A DNA stretch of 64,000 nucleotides from positions 992,001 through 1,056,000 of the forward strand of contig NZ_FNKP01000002.1 in assembly GCF_900099835.1 (NCBI RefSeq). Reading direction: 5' to 3'. The notes beneath the pieces are model-generated. The model was not told the DNA's origin, made no database searches, and saw only the letters and a list, made by a program, of their open reading frames with translations. Below, piece by piece: positions 38,086 to 47,565 of the stretch; positions within the stretch are counted from its first letter, which is position 1; every line of letters starts with the position of its first letter. The position numbers and the translations under genes were made by a program. This DNA is from Paraburkholderia fungorum (GTDB lineage Bacteria > Pseudomonadota > Gammaproteobacteria > Burkholderiales > Burkholderiaceae).

Positions 38086-39570
38086 ATGACGACCCAACAC
38101 GCTTCTGCCACTCCCGATTTGCCGCTCGACATGATCATTTTCGGCGGCACCGGCGACCTGTCGTTTCGCAAGCTGCTGCCCGCGCTCTACATGGCGCATC
38201 TGCATTGCAACCTGCCGCCGGACACCCGCATTCTCACGATTGGCCGCAAGCCGTGGTCGCGTGACGAATACATCAACGAATTCATGGAAGCGAAGGCCAA
38301 GCCCTTCATCGAAAAGAAAGCGTTCGATGCTGCTGCATGGGACAAATTCATGGCGCTGTTCGAATACGTGCGGATGGACGTCGATTCGATCGACGACTAC
38401 CAGCGCCTGAAAGAAGTGTCGCGCGAAGGCGTGCGCCGCGTGTTCTATCTCGCGACGTCACCGGATCTGTTCACGAATATCTGCGACAACCTTTCGTCGG
38501 CGGGGCTGGTCGACGAGAATTCGCGCGTCGTGCTCGAGAAGCCGCTCGGTCACGATCTGGCGTCCGCGCAGGAAATCAACACAGCGGTCGGCAAGCACTT
38601 CAACGAAGCGCAGATTTACCGGATCGACCACTACCTCGGCAAGGAAACCGTGCAGAACCTGATGGTGCTGCGCTTCGGCAATCCGATTTTCGGGCCGCTG
38701 TGGCAGGCTCCGTATATCAAGAGCGTGCAGATCACGGTCGCGGAAACGGTCGGCGTGGGCAGCCGCGCGGGTTTCTACGACAAGACCGGCGCGCTGCGCG
38801 ACATGGTGCAGAACCACCTGCTGCAACTGCTGTGCATCGTCGCAATGGAGCCGCCCGTGTCGCTCGACCCGGATGCGGTCCGCGATGAAAAGCTGAAGGT
38901 GCTGCGCTCGCTGCGTCCGATGACTGCCGAAGATATTTCGCGCGATACCGTGCGCGGTCAGTACACCGCAGGCGCGGTCGACGGCGAGGCGGTGAAAGGC
39001 TACCTCGAAGAAGACAACGTGCCGGCCGGCAGCCGTGCCGAAACCTTCGTCGCGTTGCGCGCACATATCAACAACTGGCGCTGGGCCAACGTGCCGTTTT
39101 TCCTGCGCACCGGCAAGCGGATGCAGAAGAAGGTGTCGGAGATCGTCATCGAGTTCTCCGAGTTGCCGTTCTCGATCATTCCGAGCGGTGGCCGCAACTA
39201 TGGCAACAAACTCGTGATCCAGCTGCAGCCGGAAGAATCGATCCAGTTGCAGATGCTCGCGAAGGAGCCGGGCAGCGGCATGCATATGCTGCCGGTGAGC
39301 CTGAATCTGGATTTGCAGCAGGCGTTCACCGAGCGTCGCGCGGAAGCGTACGAGCGTTTGCTGATCGACGTGATTCGCGGACGCCTCACTCACTTCATGC
39401 GCCGCGACGAACTGGAAGCCGCATGGGCATGGGCCGAACCGATTCTGGAAGGCTGGGCCAAGTCGGGCGAACGGCCGCGCGGTTATACGGCGGGGACGTT
39501 CGGGCCTGCGGCGTCGACGGCGCTGATGGCTCGCGAGAAGAACGCCGTGTGGGCGGAAGAATCGCAGTAA
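38086..39570 (+). CDS. zwf: Glucose-6-phosphate 1-dehydrogenase
   Basis: A 494-residue enzyme of full length. The NADP-binding GGTGDLSFRKLLPALY lies near residues 18-33, the active-site RIDHYLGKETVQNLMVLRFGN is complete, and 'VEKPLGHDL'-type and IRTGK-type (LRTGKRM) motifs follow. It converts glucose 6-phosphate to 6-phosphogluconolactone, supplying NADPH and feeding the Entner-Doudoroff or pentose phosphate pathway. No pgl or edd neighbours are present, so it stands alone here. A strong terminator follows at 39589-39620. Confidence 0.98.
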   Translation: MTTQHASATPDLPLDMIIFGGTGDLSFRKLLPALYMAHLHCNLPPDTRILTIGRKPWSRDEYINEFMEAKAKPFIEKKAFDAAAWDKFMALFEYVRMDVDSIDDYQRLKEVSREGVRRVFYLATSPDLFTNICDNLSSAGLVDENSRVVLEKPLGHDLASAQEINTAVGKHFNEAQIYRIDHYLGKETVQNLMVLRFGNPIFGPLWQAPYIKSVQITVAETVGVGSRAGFYDKTGALRDMVQNHLLQLLCIVAMEPPVSLDPDAVRDEKLKVLRSLRPMTAEDISRDTVRGQYTAGAVDGEAVKGYLEEDNVPAGSRAETFVALRAHINNWRWANVPFFLRTGKRMQKKVSEIVIEFSELPFSIIPSGGRNYGNKLVIQLQPEESIQLQMLAKEPGSGMHMLPVSLNLDLQQAFTERRAEAYERLLIDVIRGRLTHFMRRDELEAAWAWAEPILEGWAKSGERPRGYTAGTFGPAASTALMAREKNAVWAEESQ

Positions 39571-39588
39571 GTGTGAAGGTTTGATCTC

Positions 39589-39620
39589 GCGCGCCGCTAT
39601 TCTGGCGGCGCGCTTTTATT
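39589..39620 (+). terminator. Intrinsic terminator after zwf
   Basis: GCGCGCCGC (39589-39597) pairs perfectly with GCGGCGCGC (39605-39613), loop TATTCTG, followed by TTTTATT. It lies 19 bases after the zwf stop. Confidence 0.9.
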
Positions 39621-39849
39621 GCGCGGTTGTTGGCGCGAGTCTTTGGCTGTTCTCATTATTTTTGTCCCGTTACGCATCGTTCATTAGTCATCCCTGGTAT
39701 TGGGCGGCGCGTTTGCGTCATCGTTATTCTGATCTCATCAATAACTCAACGACCATGACGATTTGATTTCATCAAGTTTACGTCTATGATGATTTTCCTT
39801 ACCCGCATGGCACTGCGGCGTGACACGACACGATAAAAAGGAGACATCA

Positions 39850-40995
39850 GTGAGACGAGTTTTCCTGGCACTCACCTGTGTAGCAAGCGTAATGACCGTT
39901 ATAAGTATCTCAGCGTGCGGCGGCAATGAACTCAACGCACCTGATAACGCACCCAAAGTAATTATCGACAGCGATTACAACACGCTGAGCGACGACGGCC
40001 AGCTCGGCGTCATGGCCGCGCAATTACAGGCACAAGGCTCGCTGAAAGTACTCGGTATTACGGTCGTGTCCGGTAATCAATGGCTGAAACAGGGCGTCGC
40101 GGATGCACTGAAATCCGTCGAACGGCTCGGTGTGGAAAATCAGATCGGCGTTTATGCGGGCGCCAATTACGCTTTATCGCATGACTTCGCGACGATTCAG
40201 GCCGAACTGAAACAATTCCCCGGTGGTGACGGTTATCTCGGTGCGTGGAGTACGCCCGAGCCGGCATCCGACAGCGACCTCGTTGCGCCGCCCGACGGTT
40301 TCGCGACGCACACCAAAGTGCAAGGCAAAAGCGCGGTCGATTTCATTGTCGATTCGGTCAAGCAATATCCCGGCGAAGTGACGATCCTGGCCATCGGCCC
40401 GCTGACCAACATTGCACTCGCAACACGTCAGCATCCCGAGATCGTGCCGTTGATCAAGCAGATCATCTACATGGGCGGCGCGATCGACGTACCTGGCAAC
40501 ACGACGCCGACTGCCGAATTCAACTGGTGGTTCGACCCGGAGGCAGCAAAGACGGTATTGCATCTGCCGATCAAACAGGTGGTCGTGCCGCTCGACGTGA
40601 CGGACACCGTCAAAATGGACAAGGCGCTTTACGACCGGGTTGCGCATGATCCGGCGAAGCAGACCATCATCACGCAATTGTTCAAGACGTTGAACGGCTA
40701 TGGTTTCGACGGCAAGAATGGTTTCGAAACCAATCCGGACTACACGACGAATATCTGGGACACACTGACGCTCGCTTATCTGATGCATCCTTCGTTCGCG
40801 ACGCAGACGGTCGACGAGTGGGTGGACGTGGATACGAGTTTTGGCGCCAATGACGGCAAGGCAACGGGTTATACGAGTTCGCCGCCGGCGGGTTTGCAGA
40901 AGATGACGATCGTCAAACGCTTCGACAATCCAGCCTTTTTCGATTTCTACGTTGATCTGCTGACGCGGCCGGTGCCGGTCAAATTATCGAATTGA
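39850..40995 (+). CDS. Nucleoside hydrolase family lipoprotein
   Basis: A 381-residue protein with a lipoprotein signal (lipobox ISAC, lipidated Cys23) followed by a nucleoside hydrolase domain. VIIDSDYNTLSDDG replaces the usual DTDxGxDD calcium-binding loop of the family, keeping the acidic residues with different spacing. Other family features are ILAIGPLTNIALAT, YMGGAIDVPGNTTPTAEFNWWFDPEAA and PLDVTD. The start is GTG 39850, with AAGGAG ending 6 bases before it. It would cleave ribonucleosides outside the cytoplasm, probably at the outer face of a membrane. No transporter adjoins it. Confidence 0.85.
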   Translation: MRRVFLALTCVASVMTVISISACGGNELNAPDNAPKVIIDSDYNTLSDDGQLGVMAAQLQAQGSLKVLGITVVSGNQWLKQGVADALKSVERLGVENQIGVYAGANYALSHDFATIQAELKQFPGGDGYLGAWSTPEPASDSDLVAPPDGFATHTKVQGKSAVDFIVDSVKQYPGEVTILAIGPLTNIALATRQHPEIVPLIKQIIYMGGAIDVPGNTTPTAEFNWWFDPEAAKTVLHLPIKQVVVPLDVTDTVKMDKALYDRVAHDPAKQTIITQLFKTLNGYGFDGKNGFETNPDYTTNIWDTLTLAYLMHPSFATQTVDEWVDVDTSFGANDGKATGYTSSPPAGLQKMTIVKRFDNPAFFDFYVDLLTRPVPVKLSN

Positions 40996-41050
40996 TGCGC
41001 TGAGCCGCGTGAGTTCGTGCGGCGCGTGCCTGCATTGAAACCTTAGTTAA

Positions 41051-41065
41051 CCCGCCTCAGGCGGG
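41051..41065 (-). terminator. Hairpin overlapping the LysR stop codon
   Basis: CCCGCC (41051-41056) and GGCGGG (41060-41065) form a short strong stem whose loop is the TGA stop codon of the LysR gene. The minus strand then reads TTAACTAAGG. It may end transcription, but there is no T run. Confidence 0.4.
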
Positions 41066-42013
41066 ATGCAGGCCGCGCAACAACTGGCGCACGCGCGTGA
41101 GATCCTGATCGACGTGTTCCGCCTTTTCAAACAACTCCGCGAGCCAGTCGACGAAAGCCCGCACGCGCGGCGAGACCCGGCGGTTCTTCACATACGCGAC
41201 CGAGACCGGCATCGGCACGGGTTTCCATTGCGGCAGAACTTCGCGCAGTAATCCCGAGTCGAGGTAGGGCTGGGCTGCGATCCGCGCGGGTTGGATGAGG
41301 CCGAGGCCTTGCAATCCGCAGGTGAGATACGCCTGTTCGTCGCTGACCTTCACGAAGCCTTTTACCTTGACGCTTTGTGCTTCTCCGTCCACTTCGAAAT
41401 CGAAATCCACTTCGCGGCCGTTATGCGGCGACATGCAATTGACCGCTACGTGTCCGCGCAGATCGTCGATATCGACAGGTGTGCCTTGCCGCGCCAGGTA
41501 CGCGGGACTTGCGCAGGTCACGTGTTCGAGCGTGCCTAGCTGTCGCGCCACGAGATTCGAGTCGGGCAATTCGCCGAGCTGGATACTGCAGTCGATTGCT
41601 TCGGAGATCAGATCGACCGTGCGATTGCTGATGCCGATTGCCAGATCCAGGTTCGGATAGCGCGCGTGGAAGTCGTCCAGTGCCGGCAGCACGATTGCGC
41701 TTGCCACCGCGCCCGGTATTTCGATGCGCAGGCGACCCGTGAGATTATCCGTTGCGTGACGGATGCTTGCTTCCATATCGTCGATGTCCGCGAGGATCTG
41801 CGCACAGCGTTCGTAGTAGGCGGCACCTTCTGGTGTGACGCTTAAACGTCGCGTTGTGCGGGCGAGTAATGCTGTGCCCAGCAGGGCTTCCAGGTTCTGG
41901 ACGATCGTGGTCGCCGTCGCTCGCGGGATGTTTAGGGACTCCGCTGCGCGGGTGAAGCTGTTGGTGTCCACGATTCGGATGAATGTGCGCATGGCGGTTA
42001 TTCTGTCGATCAT
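41057..42013 (-). CDS. LysR family transcriptional regulator
   Basis: A 318-residue LysR protein. The helix-turn-helix is MIDRITAMRTFIRIVDTNSF with AESLNIPRATATTIVQNLEALLG, and the effector domain follows (RLRIEIPGAVASAIVLPAL, LDLAIGISNRTVDLI). It belongs to the subgroup that often controls an adjacent oxidoreductase or transporter. Start ATG 42013 has GGAG six bases upstream. The upstream neighbour is the 630-bp inverted-repeat element; the intended target is not evident. Confidence 0.92.
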   Translation of the reverse strand: MIDRITAMRTFIRIVDTNSFTRAAESLNIPRATATTIVQNLEALLGTALLARTTRRLSVTPEGAAYYERCAQILADIDDMEASIRHATDNLTGRLRIEIPGAVASAIVLPALDDFHARYPNLDLAIGISNRTVDLISEAIDCSIQLGELPDSNLVARQLGTLEHVTCASPAYLARQGTPVDIDDLRGHVAVNCMSPHNGREVDFDFEVDGEAQSVKVKGFVKVSDEQAYLTCGLQGLGLIQPARIAAQPYLDSGLLREVLPQWKPVPMPVSVAYVKNRRVSPRVRAFVDWLAELFEKAEHVDQDLTRVRQLLRGLHPA

Positions 42014-42071
42014 TGGTTGCTCCGGTTTTGGGGTTTTGCTTTTTTTGCAGCGGGGTTTCGGGTTTGTTGTT

Positions 42072-42700
42072 GTTGGCCTTTCCTTGAATTCACGGTGGTC
42101 TATTAGCGTTGCCCCTGTGCGGGGCGGCACTTACTTTCTTTGCCGCCGCAAAGAAAGTAAGCAAAGAAAGCGGGCTCACACCGCTAACCATTAAGCGGGT
42201 CCCCTGGCTTGGAGGGGGCAGTGGTGCATCTGGAATCTGTGCTCCCGCACACTCCGCGTTCGTGACAAAGCAGTCATTCTTCCGGCGGCGCTTCGCGCGC
42301 CGACGCGTAATTCGCGGGGCGCAGATGCCTTATTTCAATTCGAACGGAACTTCGAGCGCCAGGAACCAGGGACTGGTTCTTACGCATTTTTTATTCTTCG
42401 GTTTTGAAGGCGACCACCAGCTTCGCTACGCGGAAACTCGACCGGTTTCCCACGCAAACCCGTCCGCGACGCACGCAGTGCGGAGTGGGAGGGAATGATG
42501 GCTGTGTCACTAAAGCGGAATGTGCGAGTGCACGGATTCCAGATGTACCACTACCCCCTCCAAGCCAGGGGACCCGCTTAATGGTTAGCGGTGTGAGCCC
42601 GCTTTCTTTGCTTACTTTCTTTGCGGCGGCAAAGAAAGTGAGTGCCGCCCCGCACAGGGGCAGTGCTAATAGACCACCGTGACTTCAAGGAAAGGCCAAC
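42072..42700. repeat. Long inverted-repeat element of about 630 bases
   Basis: The left arm (42072-42281) and right arm (42492-42700) are near-identical inverted copies of about 210 bases, with scattered substitutions, around a 210-base centre. Each arm contains a nested palindrome: TTACTTTCTTTGC / GCAAAGAAAGTAA at 42131-42160, with a counterpart near 42612-42640. No transposase-like frame is inside. I recall such CTTTCTTTGC-type repeats from Burkholderia and Paraburkholderia genomes, where frames inside them are often annotated as hypothetical proteins. It separates LysR from ADH. Confidence 0.85.
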
Positions 42701-42804
42701 ACGCAAAAAGCACAACCAAAAAAGCGAAAAACAAAAAACAGCCCCACGCAGCAGCGGGCCAACAAAAAACCGCCGCCGCGCAGGCCCAAACCCAAACCTC
42801 TACA

Positions 42805-43857
42805 TCACTTCCGCAAAGAATCCAGATCAATCACAAACCGATACTTGACATCACTCTTCAGCATCCGTTCATAAGCCTCATTGATCCCCTGCATCGGAAT
42901 CACCTCGACATCCGAAGTAATTCCATGTTCACCGCAGAAATCCAGCATTTCCTGCGTCTCGGCAATGCCGCCAATCAGCGAGCCAGCCAGACGGCGACGC
43001 TTCATGATCAGATTGAAAACCTGCGGCGACGGATGATCGTGCTCCGGCGCACCGACCAGCGTCATCGTTCCATCACGCTTGAGTAGCGTCAAAAACGGAT
43101 TCAGATCGTGCTGCGCAGCCACCGTATTGACGATCAGATCGAAGCTGTTCGCATGCGCTTCCATCTCGGCGGCATTCTTCGAAATAACCACTTCGTGCGC
43201 GCCAAGCCGCTTCGCGTCTTCGATCTTCGACGGCGACGTCGTGAACAGCACGACATGCGCGCCCATTGCGCGAGCCAGCTTCACGCCCATATGACCGAGG
43301 CCGCCGAGGCCGACAATGCCGACCTTCTTGCCAGGACCCGCACCCCACGTGCGCAGCGGCGAATACGTGGTAATGCCCGCGCACAACAGCGGAGCGGCGC
43401 CCGCCGGGTCGAGATTCTCCGGCACACGCAACGTGAATTCTTCGTCGACGACCAGTTGCGTCGAATAGCCACCGAAAGTGATCTGACCATCGACCTTGTC
43501 GACGCCGTTATACGTGCCGACAAAACCGTTTTCGCAATACTGTTCGAGATCTTCCTTGCAACTCGCACACGTGCGGCACGAATCGACCAGACAGCCGACG
43601 CCCACCAGATCGCCTGCCTTGTACTTTGTCACGTCCGGCCCGACAGCGGTCACGCGGCCGACGATCTCGTGGCCCGGCACCACCGGAAACACAGTGTTTT
43701 TCCACTCATTGCGCGCCTGATGCAGATCGGAATGGCACACGCCGCAAAACAGGACTTCCATCTGCACGTCATGGGCGCGCAGTTCGCGACGCTGGATTTC
43801 GAACGGGGCGAGCGGCGCGGTAGCGTCGGTCGCTGCATAGGCATAAGTCGTGCTCAT
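42805..43857 (-). CDS. Zinc-dependent alcohol dehydrogenase (YahK/cinnamyl-alcohol type)
   Basis: A 350-residue medium-chain alcohol dehydrogenase. Catalytic zinc ligands are Cys41 in GVCHSD and His63 in GHE; the structural zinc site is C94, C97, C100 and C108. The NADP-binding loop GLGGLGHMG lies near residue 182. It resembles broad-specificity NADPH aldehyde reductases of the YahK group. Start ATG 43857 has GGAG six bases upstream; the longer frame to 43953 is unconserved. The divergent AraC gene probably controls it. Confidence 0.93.
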   Translation of the reverse strand: MSTTYAYAATDATAPLAPFEIQRRELRAHDVQMEVLFCGVCHSDLHQARNEWKNTVFPVVPGHEIVGRVTAVGPDVTKYKAGDLVGVGCLVDSCRTCASCKEDLEQYCENGFVGTYNGVDKVDGQITFGGYSTQLVVDEEFTLRVPENLDPAGAAPLLCAGITTYSPLRTWGAGPGKKVGIVGLGGLGHMGVKLARAMGAHVVLFTTSPSKIEDAKRLGAHEVVISKNAAEMEAHANSFDLIVNTVAAQHDLNPFLTLLKRDGTMTLVGAPEHDHPSPQVFNLIMKRRRLAGSLIGGIAETQEMLDFCGEHGITSDVEVIPMQGINEAYERMLKSDVKYRFVIDLDSLRK

Positions 43858-44189
43858 GGGTAGCTCCAGCAAAGAAGATGAAGATGGCGCGAGGTCCGGG
43901 CAATCGGCAAACGCAGAGAGAAAAACACGCGATGCGGACGCCGGCCTCGACATGAACCGGGATCACGGCGCAGACGGTGGCTGACGAATTCGCCGAAGCG
44001 TGAATTGACAGCCGGGCCCGGCGCAGCGCGGAAAGATTGATCCGGCAGGGTTCCCATAATAGGATCGGGTCGCGACTCCGGGAATACCTGAATGTCTTGA
44101 AGATTTGCCTAAAACTCCTGGCGAGAAGCGCTGTAGGTTGTTTGATGCTAAATTTCAAGCATTATTCTCTTGCTGGTCACCATACCGTC
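43858..44189. other. Divergent promoter region between ADH and AraC
   Basis: This 332-base stretch between divergent genes should hold both promoters. I see no clear repeat or -35/-10 pair; the sequence just before the AraC start is AT-richer (around 44140-44170). Confidence 0.4.
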
Positions 44190-45158
44190 ATGTCAACCCA
44201 TTCCGCAGCACCCGTCAACGCCGATTCCGCGCAGCAGCGTCTGGTCGAATTATTCGACCTGCTCGCGCCCACGCCGGGCTTTACACGGTCGAGCCTGGAG
44301 GGCGTCAGTCTGATGCGCGCCAACACGCCGATGCCGCGCATGCCGGTGATGTACGAGCCGAGCATCGTGATCGTCTGCCAGGGCCGCAAGCGCGGTTTTC
44401 TCGGCGATCAGACGTTCCAGTATGACGCGCAACAATATCTCGTGCTGTCGGTGCCGCTGCCGTTCGAATGCGAAACCGAGGCGAGCCCCGAAGAACCGTT
44501 TCTGGCGATCTCGGTGCGCGTCGATCTGACGATGGTGGCCGAGTTGTTGATGGCGCTCAACGAATCGCAGGGCGCGACGCAGAACGAGCCGGTCGGCATC
44601 TATTCGACGCCGCTCGACCCGGCGCTCAGCAGCGCAGTGCAGCGTCTGATGGAAGCGTTGGCATCGCCGCTCGATGCACGCATTCTCGCGCCGGGGGTGG
44701 TGCGGGAAATCTGTTATCGCGTGCTGACGGGCGAGCAGGGCGACGCGATTCGCGCGGCGCTCACGCATCAGAATCATTTTGGCCGCATCGCGAAGGCGCT
44801 GCGCCGCATTCACGCCGACTATCACGGGCAGCTCGATGTCGATACGCTTGCTTCCGAAGCCGGCATGAGCCTCGCCGTGTTCCATGCGCAATTCAAGGCC
44901 GTGACCGCGACTTCGCCGATGCAATACGTGAAGACCACGCGCCTGCATCACGCGCGTTTGTTGATGGTGCAGGATGGTCTGAACGCGGGTGCGGCAGCGG
45001 CGCGGGTCGGTTATGAGAGCGCGTCGCAATTCAGCCGCGAGTTCAAGCGTCTGTTCGGTCTGAGTCCGGTGGATGAAGTCAAACGCATGCGCACGGTCTA
45101 CGATGCGCCGCCGCCGCGCGTGGTGAAGCCGGTTGCGCGCTATGTGACTGCGGTTTGA
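44190..45158 (+). CDS. AraC family transcriptional regulator
   Basis: A 322-residue regulator. The N-terminal AraC_N-type cupin (TPGFTRSSLEGVSLMRANTPM, VIVCQGRKRGFLGDQTFQYD) is followed by two helix-turn-helix motifs: DTLASEAGMSLAVFHAQFKAVT and AARVGYESASQFSREFKRLFG. This is the subgroup commonly paired with a YahK-type alcohol dehydrogenase, which lies divergent here. Start ATG 44190 is taken from the family N-terminus; an extension back to 44037 is unconserved. Confidence 0.9.
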   Translation: MSTHSAAPVNADSAQQRLVELFDLLAPTPGFTRSSLEGVSLMRANTPMPRMPVMYEPSIVIVCQGRKRGFLGDQTFQYDAQQYLVLSVPLPFECETEASPEEPFLAISVRVDLTMVAELLMALNESQGATQNEPVGIYSTPLDPALSSAVQRLMEALASPLDARILAPGVVREICYRVLTGEQGDAIRAALTHQNHFGRIAKALRRIHADYHGQLDVDTLASEAGMSLAVFHAQFKAVTATSPMQYVKTTRLHHARLLMVQDGLNAGAAAARVGYESASQFSREFKRLFGLSPVDEVKRMRTVYDAPPPRVVKPVARYVTAV

Positions 45159-45392
45159 AGGCGCTCGGCGAAAGAGGGGGCGTGTGCGGGTGCAGGATGT
45201 GTACGGCCCTCGAGCATCAAACCTGCTTCAGACGTGTGCCCTTCGTTATGAAGTTGCCCGTGTTCTGTCCAACGCGGGCCTATACTTTTTTGACGGCAGA
45301 CCAGCGTTTGCCGGCGTGTCCCGCGTTGCATATAACCTGAAAAAAACAGCAAGGCGGACCCATTCCCTTCGTCTCACCTCAGGAGCCGCGTC

Positions 45393-45704
45393 ATGGTCAA
45401 ACTCGCGTTGTACGTGCATCTCGAAGCGAAGCCCGGCAAGGAAAAGGACGTCGAGGCTTTTCTGCTCAGCGGCCTGCCGCTCGTCGAAGACGAGCCCGCG
45501 ACGACTGCCTGGTTCGCGTTGAAGATGGGGCCGTCCACGTTCGGTATTTTCGACGCCTTTCCCGACGAAGCCGGCCGTGACGCACATCTGAACGGCAAAG
45601 TCGCGGCCGCGTTGATGGCGAAGGCCGGCGAGCTGCTGGCGTCGCCGCCGAGCATCACGAAGGTCGATCTGCTGGCCGCCAAATTGCCGGGGTCGGGGAA
45701 CTGA
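45393..45704 (+). CDS. ABM-domain quinol monooxygenase-like protein
   Basis: A 103-residue antibiotic-biosynthesis-monooxygenase-type protein: MVKLALYVHLEAKPGKEKDVEAFL with a dimeric ferredoxin-like fold, then ATTAWFALKMGPSTFGIFDAFPDEAGRDAHL. Such small proteins oxidise quinol-like compounds without a cofactor or act in stress responses. AGGAG lies 9 bases before ATG 45393. It is convergent with the diguanylate cyclase. Confidence 0.85.
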   Translation: MVKLALYVHLEAKPGKEKDVEAFLLSGLPLVEDEPATTAWFALKMGPSTFGIFDAFPDEAGRDAHLNGKVAAALMAKAGELLASPPSITKVDLLAAKLPGSGN

Positions 45705-45732
45705 GCGGGCGGACCTGCTTCGAATCCGCTTT

Positions 45733-47244
45733 CTACTTCGAACTGTCGCCGGCGTTCGTCGACGGCTGGTTCGCATAGTGCAGGCGTTTCTCTTCATACA
45801 TCAGCAGATCGGCGCGCTGCACGCCCGCTTCGAGCCTGTCGCCGCGCTGACAGGTCGCCGCGCCCATCGAGAAGCTCAGCGGCGAGCCCGGATAGAACTG
45901 GTTGTTCATTTCCACCAGTTGGCGGATCGAGTCGATCATCGCCGCGCCGCCGCGTTCGTCGGTGTCCGGCATCAGGATCGCAAATTCGTCTCCGCCGATC
46001 CGCGCCGCGTGGAACGGCGCTTCCATCGCCTTCGCGAGCACTTCGCCGGCACGCCGCAGCAGCGCGTCGCCGGCGGCGTGGCCGAGCTGATCGTTCACGC
46101 GTTTCAGACCGTTCAGGTCCGCCATGATGATCGTCACCGGCCACGGACCTTTGCGTTCGAGCCGGTTCAGTTCGTCGACGTAAAAAGAGCGGTTGCGCAG
46201 CTTGGTCAGCACGTCGTGTTTGCCGAGGAATTCCAGGTAGGCTTCGGCCTTCTTGCGCGCGGTGATGTCCGTGAGTGCGACCAGCACCAGGTCCCAACTC
46301 TGTTCATGCCCCGGCAGCACCGAGAATTGCAGGTGAACGTGGACCTCGCTGCCGTCGAGCGAATAGTTGAGCACTTCGCGCTGCTGGAACAGCTTGTTGT
46401 CCCACAGGTCGATCAGCTGCTCGCGAAAATGCGGACGCATGTCGTCCCGAAATACGCTCGGCAGGTGCGCCAATAGCGTTTTTTTGTCTTTGGCGGCGAA
46501 CATGTCGAGTGTGTGCTGGTTCACGTCGAGCACGTGAATCTCCTGCATGCAGCGTTCGACAAACTCCGGGTGCACGTCGGTAAACACGCGGAAGTCGTTG
46601 ATGCCGGCCGCGCGCGCATCGTCGAGCAGACGTTTGACCGCACTGAAATCCTCGACCCACAGCGACACCGGCGAGTGTTCGAACAAACCGCGCACGTACT
46701 GTTCCGCGAGCGTCACGCGGTGCCGTGCGCCTTCGAGTTCCGTAATGTCTTCAACCGACACCAGCACGCGGTCCCAGTTGCCTTCGTGGCCCGGCAACAC
46801 CACGCCCTTGAGCAGCACGTCGAGGCGCCGGCCGCCCAGCGTGTAGTTGACCGTGTGGCTCGTGAACTGCGATTTGCCTTCCCACAACTGGCAAAGCTCT
46901 TCGAGATGGGTCTGCAGCATGTCGTCGCGGAACACCGACGCGAGATTGCCGGTCAGCGCGTCGAAGTCGGCGGCTTCGAACTGAGTCAGCGTCTTCTGGT
47001 TGACCTTGATCACGCGGATGCTGTGCGCGCATTCGGCAACCCGCTCCGGGTCGGCGGCGAAATGGGCGCGCAGATCGGTCACGCCGTCGGCTCGCCATCC
47101 GTCGAACAATGCGCGTACAGCGCTGAAATCTTCGAGCCACAGCGAGACCGGCGCGAGTTCGAACATCTCGGAGTCGTCTCCGGTGGAGACGTTCTTCGGG
47201 GCGCCATCGTCGGGCGTGGAGCCGCGTGCAAGGATATCCAGCAT
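45733..47244 (-). CDS. Diguanylate cyclase with two tandem PAS-like domains
   Basis: A 503-residue soluble protein. Two duplicated PAS-like modules (about residues 25-165 and 180-325) each begin with a P.SLW.EDFSAV motif and end with a 'GHE..WDRVLV..EDIT' segment. A GGDEF domain follows (about 335-490) with the intact GGDEF signature in RIGGDEFAIL, so it should make cyclic di-GMP. I see no RxxD inhibitory site before GGDEF. There is no EAL domain or membrane segment, so it probably senses a cytoplasmic signal through PAS. Confidence 0.92.
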   Translation of the reverse strand: MLDILARGSTPDDGAPKNVSTGDDSEMFELAPVSLWLEDFSAVRALFDGWRADGVTDLRAHFAADPERVAECAHSIRVIKVNQKTLTQFEAADFDALTGNLASVFRDDMLQTHLEELCQLWEGKSQFTSHTVNYTLGGRRLDVLLKGVVLPGHEGNWDRVLVSVEDITELEGARHRVTLAEQYVRGLFEHSPVSLWVEDFSAVKRLLDDARAAGINDFRVFTDVHPEFVERCMQEIHVLDVNQHTLDMFAAKDKKTLLAHLPSVFRDDMRPHFREQLIDLWDNKLFQQREVLNYSLDGSEVHVHLQFSVLPGHEQSWDLVLVALTDITARKKAEAYLEFLGKHDVLTKLRNRSFYVDELNRLERKGPWPVTIIMADLNGLKRVNDQLGHAAGDALLRRAGEVLAKAMEAPFHAARIGGDEFAILMPDTDERGGAAMIDSIRQLVEMNNQFYPGSPLSFSMGAATCQRGDRLEAGVQRADLLMYEEKRLHYANQPSTNAGDSSK

Positions 47245-47565
47245 GGGGTTCTCGTAAGCGGAATTGCGGCTATTTTAAGGCGGCTTGGGCGTTCAACGAA
47301 AAGAAACGCGTGGAGTGCATGATTTTGCTCGGTTTCTCTCAACGTTCTCTCAACGGAATAACGGCCGGGGTTCAACGGATTTGAGGCTCGTAAGGGTTGT
47401 CGAGCCGAGGGTTGGTTCTAAAGCGGCCCCGTCCGCTTCAAACCATCTCGACGGGTGCCGAAAACCGCGCGTTGCGACCCAGGCGGCCAGCAAGCCTTCA
47501 GGAGCCTTGTTAAACTCGGCCGTCCCGGATTTCGTCCATCAACGCAGTCAAGAAAAAGCGCCGTC
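47245..47565. other. Divergent intergenic region, 321 bases
   Basis: It separates the diguanylate cyclase from the D-2-hydroxyacid dehydrogenase and must carry both promoters. I see no clear palindrome or consensus boxes. Confidence 0.4.

Noticed and set aside
42109..42498. Reading frames inside the inverted repeat
   Set aside because: They come from the repeat sequence itself; symmetric copies occur in both arms and none has a family.
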